A DNA stretch of 64,000 bases from Serripes groenlandicus (Eukaryota > Mollusca > Bivalvia > Cardiida > Cardiidae), in the NCBI GenBank assembly GCA_031761405.1, contig JASEVX010000005.1:2554571-2618570 (forward strand), in the 5' to 3' direction. Positions 58,347 through 64,000 of the stretch are shown one piece after another. Made by a program: the position numbers and the translations under genes. The notes below the pieces were generated by a model. That model saw nothing but the letters and a program-made list of their open reading frames with translations. It was not told the DNA's origin and did no database searches. The first letter of the stretch is position 1. Every line of letters begins with the position of its first letter.

Positions 58347-58480
58347 CAACCAGTTGCTTGGAAAGTATGTTGTGTGAGCAAACTAGGAAACATATGAGTA
58401 GATGAACTGGCTGCCGTGAATGATATGACTGATTTTTTTTTAAAACAGCGTTAAACCCAATAAATCAATCAATCAGTGTA
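58347..58480 (+). mobile_element. 3' half of a tRNA-derived SINE
   Basis: CAACCAGTTGCTTGGAAAGT, GAACTGGCTGCCGTGA and ATCA tail are present; the tRNA-like head is missing and the element abuts the MITE directly. Confidence 0.7.
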
Positions 58481-59358
58481 GTTCATGTATGATGTAGTAG
58501 TAGAGACCAAATAAGTCGAAACTTATCAGCATGAGAAGTTTTTCTGTTTATAAATGTTTAAAGCTGGGCGTTTCCAGGTAAAATGACTGGAATGAATTAT
58601 ATTTAATATTCTGATATTAGCCAAAGATACAGTAACATACACATAAATCATTGAGGGCGGAGTAATGGATAAACTCCCATAAATATATCATAACGAAGGA
58701 CATGAATCCACCTACCTTTATAGTTTAACCCGTATTCTGTGCACAAAATATTCTTCCGTCTCGTAAATTTCATGGCTACATGCCGGCTGACTTACACTTC
58801 CGGTGCGCATGCGCATTTGTAGTACATCTCGTGTTTTTCATGGACTTTAAAATTTCACGTAACACCTGTATTAACAAATTCCAGAACTTAACATTTTCAT
58901 CAGTCTATTTTCTTATTGATTTTCAAAAAGTTTAAATGAAATTGAAGCATAATAATCAATTTAAATACATGTATCAAAGACCATATTTTCAAAATGCTTA
59001 AAAACATATTCATATTACTGACCCACGATAAAATTGTATCCAATTGATTTCATGTATCGTAACTTGTTTGACTCAGTATATATTACAATACAGATGTAAA
59101 GTGTATATAAAAATAACTTTTATAAAATAGTATTAACCCGTCCTTTCGAAAAAGGAACACATCGGTATTTCTGTACTGTATAGGTTCATATGAGGCTGCA
59201 TATCTGTTGCTTCTTAAAATAATCCACACAACGTTACATAATGTATAAGCAGTTTGTACAAGTCATATGTGAGGAGAGTAGATCGTGAGCAGACATGCAG
59301 CCTGCATAGCTCTAGATAAGAAGAGTGTTTCACATCCCCAAATCCTTATTTGACGCTC
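58481..59358. other. Intron sequence, nothing recognised
   Basis: AT-rich, no exon or repeat boundary found. Confidence 0.4.
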
Positions 59359-59452
59359 AAACCCTATGTTGTGGGTACTCAAAAGAATCGTCTCATTACC
59401 CAAAGGAATCGTCTCAGTGAGACGATTCTTTTGAGTACCAACAACAAAGGTT
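59359..59452. repeat. Foldback with ~35-bp arms
   Basis: GTACTCAAAAGAATCGTCTCA in the left arm is perfectly complementary to TGAGACGATTCTTTTGAGTAC in the right; the outer parts match less well. The loop contains a third, direct GGAATCGTCTCA. Confidence 0.85.
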
Positions 59453-59641
59453 TAAGTTGAGTCATAAGAAAGATATGGGTGGGAAAAGACCAGTTCATTC
59501 CTCTTTATCTAATCCTCTGCATAATGCTGATATGGATATACATTATTCACAAAATCCAACGTGAACATTTTCCGATTGACGGGCTCATATAATACTACTT
59601 TTAGAGTGTCTTGGAATATCAATTGTAAATTAAACTTGCAG

Positions 59642-59830
59642 AAAACTTGAAGGGAATGTTAATTGAGTCGAGTAATTCCTTTACACGTGAGATAACGGCA
59701 CAAGAACCAGGACTATGGATCGTCTTCTATGCATTCCAACTATCAACACTAGTACGTGTTAGTGAAATCACCGTGACTCTTCCAGGTGACAACCAACAAC
59801 TGGTCGTTTGTGAGCTGTTGATTTATGGAG
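59642..59830 (+). CDS. FTP domain 3, second-half exon
   Basis: CTTGCAG acceptor, GTATGT donor, 189 nt, phase 1 at both ends. Reads NLKGMLIESSNSFTREITAQ, FYAFQLSTLVRVSEITVTL and LVVCELLIYGG, ending on the same pattern as the other second-half exons. Less similar to the family in its middle, where the usual arginine-isoleucine-lysine (R-x-I-K/V-F) block is altered. Closes the domain begun at 53460. Confidence 0.85.
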
Positions 59831-60513
59831 GTATGTATTTTTCTGTATATCCATTGTTTAATCGCTTGCCTGGTGCATATATATGTTGATGCCTCTAGAC
59901 CATGCATCTTGATGGAACAGACATGCATCTAAATGATCAATTTAATTTTCCCATTCCCATATCGATTTGCGATAGCTCACAAGGTATACATCGTTCGGAG
60001 CCTTGATCTGGCATTATTTCTATTCCATTATTAACAGAAGCCTTTATGACTCGCATCATTCATCTCCGACCAATGCACGAAATAGTCCCTGTGTAAAAAT
60101 GGTTAATATCCTGAAATAAATGCTGTGGAGAGTACTGTTATGAAACAACCAGAACACACAAGGCTGAACTGGCCACCGAAGTATGTATGTACTGTTAAAC
60201 ACGGCGTTGAACTCAAACCAAACAATCATTTTCTCATACTCTTTTAAAGCGGGTCGATATAATTATCAACTAAATAATGAAGTTAAGGTTATCGTGTACT
60301 TGAAATAATCCTGAAAACTGTTCTTTTATTCTAGCAACCAGCAGTTCAAATGAAGAACTAACTACTTCTAAAATTCTAAACACGTTGATCTTACCTAACT
60401 GCTGATCAATAGTTGTCACAGCCATATTTGTTAACCCTTAGCTGCAATAGCGCTGTTGTTAGGTTAATGTAAATACAACCGTGATTTACGGATCGTGTCG
60501 TCATGTTTTACAG
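59831..60513. other. Intron with a decayed SINE
   Basis: GACTCGCATCATTCATCTCC, GAACTGGCCACCGAAG and ACGGCGTTGAACTC (60045-60235) are scattered remains of the main SINE family. Confidence 0.45.
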
Positions 60514-60648
60514 ACTGCGCTGACGGTTATTTTGGCGCGGGATGTTCAAGACAATGCAACTGTGAAGGGTTAACATGTCGTACAATAACTGGTGTTTGTC
60601 CATCACGGCTATGCAAACACGGATATAGGGGTCCGACTTGTAGTGAAA
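60514..60648 (+). CDS. EGF-like repeat exon
   Basis: TTTTACAG acceptor, GTAAGTT donor, 135 nt, phase 1 at both ends. Reads DCADGYFGAGCSRQCNC, then TCRTITGVCPSRLCKHGY and GPTCSE. Cysteine spacing and the YFGAGCSRQC block match the multiple-EGF-like (MEGF) or laminin-type EGF repeats of scavenger-like receptors. The first G comes from the exon at 59642, forming Asp, so the frame is continuous from the FTP domain. Confidence 0.9.
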
Positions 60649-60670
60649 GTAAGTTATATGGTTATTGTGA

Positions 60671-60768
60671 ACATGATGCTAATGATGATGATGTTAATTG
60701 TACTTATGGGAATGAAGATGATCGTGGTGATGATGATGATGATGATGATGATGATGCTGATGATGACG
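60671..60768. repeat. (GAT)n microsatellite
   Basis: Follows the EGF exon in its intron; poly-Asp and poly-Met readings are artefacts. Confidence 0.95.
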
Positions 60769-60899
60769 ATTGGTGTGAAACCAGTATAGCTATGGACAAC
60801 TCCTGAATAATTATCCTGTATCAATGTTCTAAGTTGGTGGACAGTGAAGATGTGTGCGTTGCTTGTATAGTATAAGCCTTGACTTACCACATCTCCTTA

Positions 60900-61161
60900 A
60901 GACCCCTTTACGCATGACGCTGTTTATTTGTTTAATACTCCAGTAAGTTATCATAAACATCTGCATAAAGTTTACATGTAATCTTATCTTGTTATACAAA
61001 ACGAATTAGAACTAATTTCATGGTTATTTTAACAATGATAAGTAATCATGGAAAAAGAACTATGCTCCTGCGTTTAACTGTAACAATGGTAACTTAGTCC
61101 GAACGCGTTTCGGCTTATGAATATATATCGACCCTTAAATGAACGAATTAGTCAAAAGTAA
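60900..61161. other. Intron sequence, nothing recognised
   Basis: No repeat end or exon seen up to the palindrome. Confidence 0.4.
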
Positions 61162-61255
61162 TAGTTTCCAATTACAAAATCATTTATATAACATTCGTGT
61201 CTGTATATACGTGCAGGCACGAATGTTATATAAATGATTTTGTAATTGGAAACTA
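61162..61255. repeat. Perfect palindrome, 38-bp arms, 18-nt loop
   Basis: TAGTTTCCAATTACAAAATC and the next 18 bp are followed, after the loop 61200-61217, by their exact complement ending GTAATTGGAAACTA. The right arm ends 4 bp before the putative acceptor of the next EGF exon. Confidence 0.97.
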
Positions 61256-61259
61256 CTAG

Positions 61260-61406
61260 GACGAATCGTATCAATCGTCCTGGTATGGTCAGAACTGTTC
61301 GGAACCATGCGGTCATTGTAAAGACAGTCAGACGTGTAACCATATCACTGGACATTGTAGTGAGTGTGCGGAAGGATACTACAGTACAGACCCGCTCTGT
61401 AAAACA
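61260..61406 (+). CDS. Second EGF-like repeat exon, acceptor doubtful
   Basis: Reads SSWYGQNCSEPCGHCKDSQ, CNHITGHCSECAEGYY and TDPLCKTG, a clear MEGF-type repeat, and ends in phase 1 before GTATAAC. The only nearby acceptor (CTACTAG, ending 61259) would bring it in with phase 0, while the previous exon leaves phase 1, so joining them would shift the frame. The palindrome just upstream may have replaced the original acceptor, or the exon is dead, or an intervening exon restores the frame outside my reading. Confidence 0.75.
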
Positions 61407-62489
61407 GGTATAACCAGGACTCAATATAGTGGCTGATCCATTGTTGGTCAACAAAGCATATATATCGCTATATGTATTATTGTACCTTAACATTGTTTTA
61501 TAAACAATATTGTCGATTACTTATGTATACTTATAGTTTGTGGGTATGGACTTATTTGGATTGTTTAATAGTGAAAATGGACTCCAATTCCGACTGACTG
61601 GGGGTACTTTGGACGTAACCTTTACCTGGCATGATAATAAGACACTGTTGAACCAAGCAATCGGTTCGCTCATATAATAATTCTGCAGACGACTTTTAAA
61701 ACAGCTAGGCAAAACTTGAGAACATACCTAAAGAGAACGTATACTTATTGATGGTTGAACATTTAAGAAATAAACTATCAACAACCGTGGGTTATTCGCC
61801 AATAAACCAAGGTTTTTGATAGTTTCATTTCGATTCTAACATGACCCGACACCTTAACAAGGGGAAATAAATGCACTATTTAGCAAACCAGTTTACCCAC
61901 CAGTTTGCTGTTCCATCAATTGTGACTACCCACTGCATTATACGCATAACTGCAGAAAAAAACGACAAAGAGGGGTAGACTCAGCAACAAGACAAATTAA
62001 TTATTTAGTTTTCATTGTACTATACAAGTTAACAATATGTATAGAATGAGTGTAGTGGAGCAGAATTATTCTATTCTGTTCTGCGGAACGAATGTCTACA
62101 GGGCTATGTCCGAAAATTCAGCGATTTGAGGACAAAGAAATTTTGCTGAAATTCCCCACACTTATAGAACTCAATGTGATCTAGGTCTGGGCGTGTTCGT
62201 TATATATGGGAAAAATCTAGTTTCAGAGATTTTTGAGGTTAAAACCTGAAAAATCGACATTTTCACAACATATTTCTGTAGATCTCGTACCAGCAAATAA
62301 CGGAATCAGCTAGAAACCTGAAATTCAACCTAAAACTTGTCCGAGATCCAGTGCAAACAACGGTGTGTTTATATTTCTGATACATTTAGTTTGGATTCTT
62401 GGAGAAAGCTTTTAATAGGGGTTCTTAACTTAAACATTTTCTGTGGGCGTGACTAGGAAAGTGACGTCACGTGAGCGGTTTGACGTCAT
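61407..62489. other. Sequence 3' of the last exon seen; nothing firm
   Basis: No further EGF, transmembrane or phosphatase exon is visible up to the window end. Near 61672-61705, CTCATATAATAATTCTGCAG ACGACTTT resembles part of the TTAA-flanked MITE. The gene probably continues beyond the window. Confidence 0.45.
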
Positions 62490-62708
62490 AACGTTACAGT
62501 GGTGCAGAGGTAGAGCGTCGGCCTCTCGTATCAAAGGTCCCTGGTTCGCGTCCCGTGATGAGCGGGTCCTGTCTTTGAGATTTTTCCACACAAAACGGCA
62601 CGAGTACTGGTTAAGTCTCCAGGAAGCAGACATCGAGCATGATTAATCCAAGCTGAAAGCTTGTTTCGCAATCGATGTAAAATAAATAAAAATAAAATAA
62701 ATAAAATA
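62490..62708 (+). mobile_element. tRNA-derived SINE, second family
   Basis: Head: GTGGTGCAGAGGTAGAGCG (A-box region) and CCCTGGTTCGCGTCCCGTGA (B box). Body: CTCCAGGAAGCAGACATCGA and CTTGTTTCGCAATCGATGTA. Tail: AAATAAATAAAATA. The complement at 37850 is the same family. Confidence 0.85.
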
Positions 62709-62904
62709 TCGAGTCAGCCATTGCAGACGACGTAGTATACACATGTATGTTTCTTTACATCACGTGACGCTGAATGACAGGCTTATACGCGGGGGGATAA
62801 CCGGAATAGCCAATGTGAAAAGTAGTGCATTTCCATTAGTTATTGACGAATAATCAACGGTTATTTTCTTCGTTCTCTATAGGCAAGGAAAACAACGTCA
62901 TGTT

Positions 62905-64000
62905 AGAATATTCCATACACAATAGTAGATTGTTGTACGCAATTCCATACGTATCAGTAGATGGTCGAACACTTTTCAATGCACATCAGTAGATGGTTGA
63001 ATATTATTAAATGCACACGAGTAGATGGTTGAACATTATTCCATGCACATCAGTAGATGGTTGAACATTATTCCATGCACATCAGTAGATGGTTGAACAT
63101 TATTAAATGCACATAAGTAGATGGTTGAACATTATTCCATGCGCATCAGTAGATTGTTGAACATTAGTCCATGCACATCAGTAGATGGTTGAACGTTATT
63201 AAATGCACATCAGTAGATTGTTGAACATTATTCCATACGCATCAGTAGATGGTTGAACATTGTTCCATACGCATCAGTAGATGGTTGAACATTATTCCAT
63301 ACACATCAGTAGATGGTTGAACATTATTAAATGCACATCAGTAGATTGTTGAACATTATTCCATACGCATCAGTTGATGGTTGAACATTATTCAATGCAC
63401 ATCAGTAGATGGTTGAACATTATGTCTTGTACATCTGTAGATCATTCCATGCATATCATTAGATGGTTGAACATTATTCTATTCACATCAGAAGATGGTT
63501 GAATATTATTAAATGCACACCAGTAGACAGTTGAACATTATTCCATACGCATCAGTAGATTGTTGAACACAAGTCCATGCACATCAGTACATGTTGAACA
63601 TTATTCCATGCACATCAGTAGATGGTTGAACATTATTCCACGCACATCAGTAGATGTTTGAACATTATTCCATGCACATCAATAGATTGTTGAACATTAT
63701 TCCATACGCATCAGTAGATTGTTGAACATTATTTCATGCACATCAGAAGATTGTTGAACATTATTCCATGCACATCAGTAGACGATTGAACATATTTCAT
63801 GTACATCAGTAGATTGTTGAACATTATTCCATGCACATCAGTAGATGTTTGAACATTATTCTATGCACATCGGTAGATTGTTGAACATTATTCCATGCGC
63901 ATCAGTAGATTGTTGAACATAATTCCATGCACATCAGTAGATGTTTGAACATTATTACATGCACATCAGTAGATGTTTGAACATTATTCCATGCACATCA
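62905..64000 (+). repeat. 32-bp minisatellite, continues past the window
   Basis: About 34 units built on CACATCAGTAGATGGTTGAA plus CATTATTCCATG. Variants (GGTTGAA or TGTTGAA or TGTTTGAA; CCATGC or AAATGC or CCATACGC) are interspersed. The units are contiguous without unique spacers. Confidence 0.97.

Noticed and set aside
60592..60890. Poly-Met and poly-Ile reading frames
   Set aside because: They come from the (GAT)n microsatellite and its complement.
62905..64000. Regular short repeats suggesting a CRISPR array
   Set aside because: Units are contiguous, vary by substitutions and have no unique spacers; the context is eukaryotic.

Overview
The window is eukaryotic, AT-rich, intron-containing DNA with no bacterial-type gene organisation. 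The mix points to a mollusc, most likely a bivalve: exons of a fucolectin-type (FTP/F5-8C) plus EGF-like receptor, a GnT-IV (Mgat4)-like glycosyltransferase, tRNA-derived SINEs with a shared central core, several LINE lineages, Tc1/mariner relics and many short foldback elements. The species assignment is an inference.

1-15.8 kb: a block of about 7 kb occurs twice on either side of a 200-N gap (588-7531 matches 7732-14975). The copies differ almost only by small indels, about 300 nt in total, which break reading frames differently in each. This looks like one locus represented twice in a noisy long-read assembly. Each copy carries, all on the + strand, a membrane-anchor exon, two short exons, a 41-bp minisatellite, an unidentified C-terminal exon, and the start of a GnT-IV-like catalytic domain. 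Only the right copy continues to the end of that domain (about 15.8 kb).

15.9-37 kb: repeat-rich, mostly non-genic. It holds a (CT)n tract, a decayed LINE (16.1-20.8 kb) interrupted by a MITE, a SINE, a 133-bp tandem array beside a long foldback, a cluster of TTAA-flanked MITEs, nested SINEs, an inverted-duplicated segment with a receptor-phosphatase-like juxtamembrane exon and a dead FTP exon (28.5-29.9 kb), and three LINE fragments.

37-61.5 kb: the main host gene, + strand. A signal-peptide exon (37.08 kb) is followed by FTP half-domain exons at 38.4, 41.2, 51.9, 53.5 and 59.6 kb, then EGF-like exons at 60.5 and 61.3 kb. All but the last junction are phase 1. Its introns hold a mariner relic (41.7-43.8 kb), a nearly full-length L2/CR1-type LINE (44.01-50.56 kb) bounded by a 10-bp target-site duplication, a Tc1 relic, and part of an L1-like LINE. 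The segment around the mariner and LINE is an inverted paralogue of 28.5-29.9 kb, and the 28.5 kb copy preserves both empty sites.

61.5-64 kb: a tRNA-SINE and a 32-bp minisatellite that runs off the window end.

Every coordinate and alignment was made by eye. Family names rest on motif recognition, not on searches.
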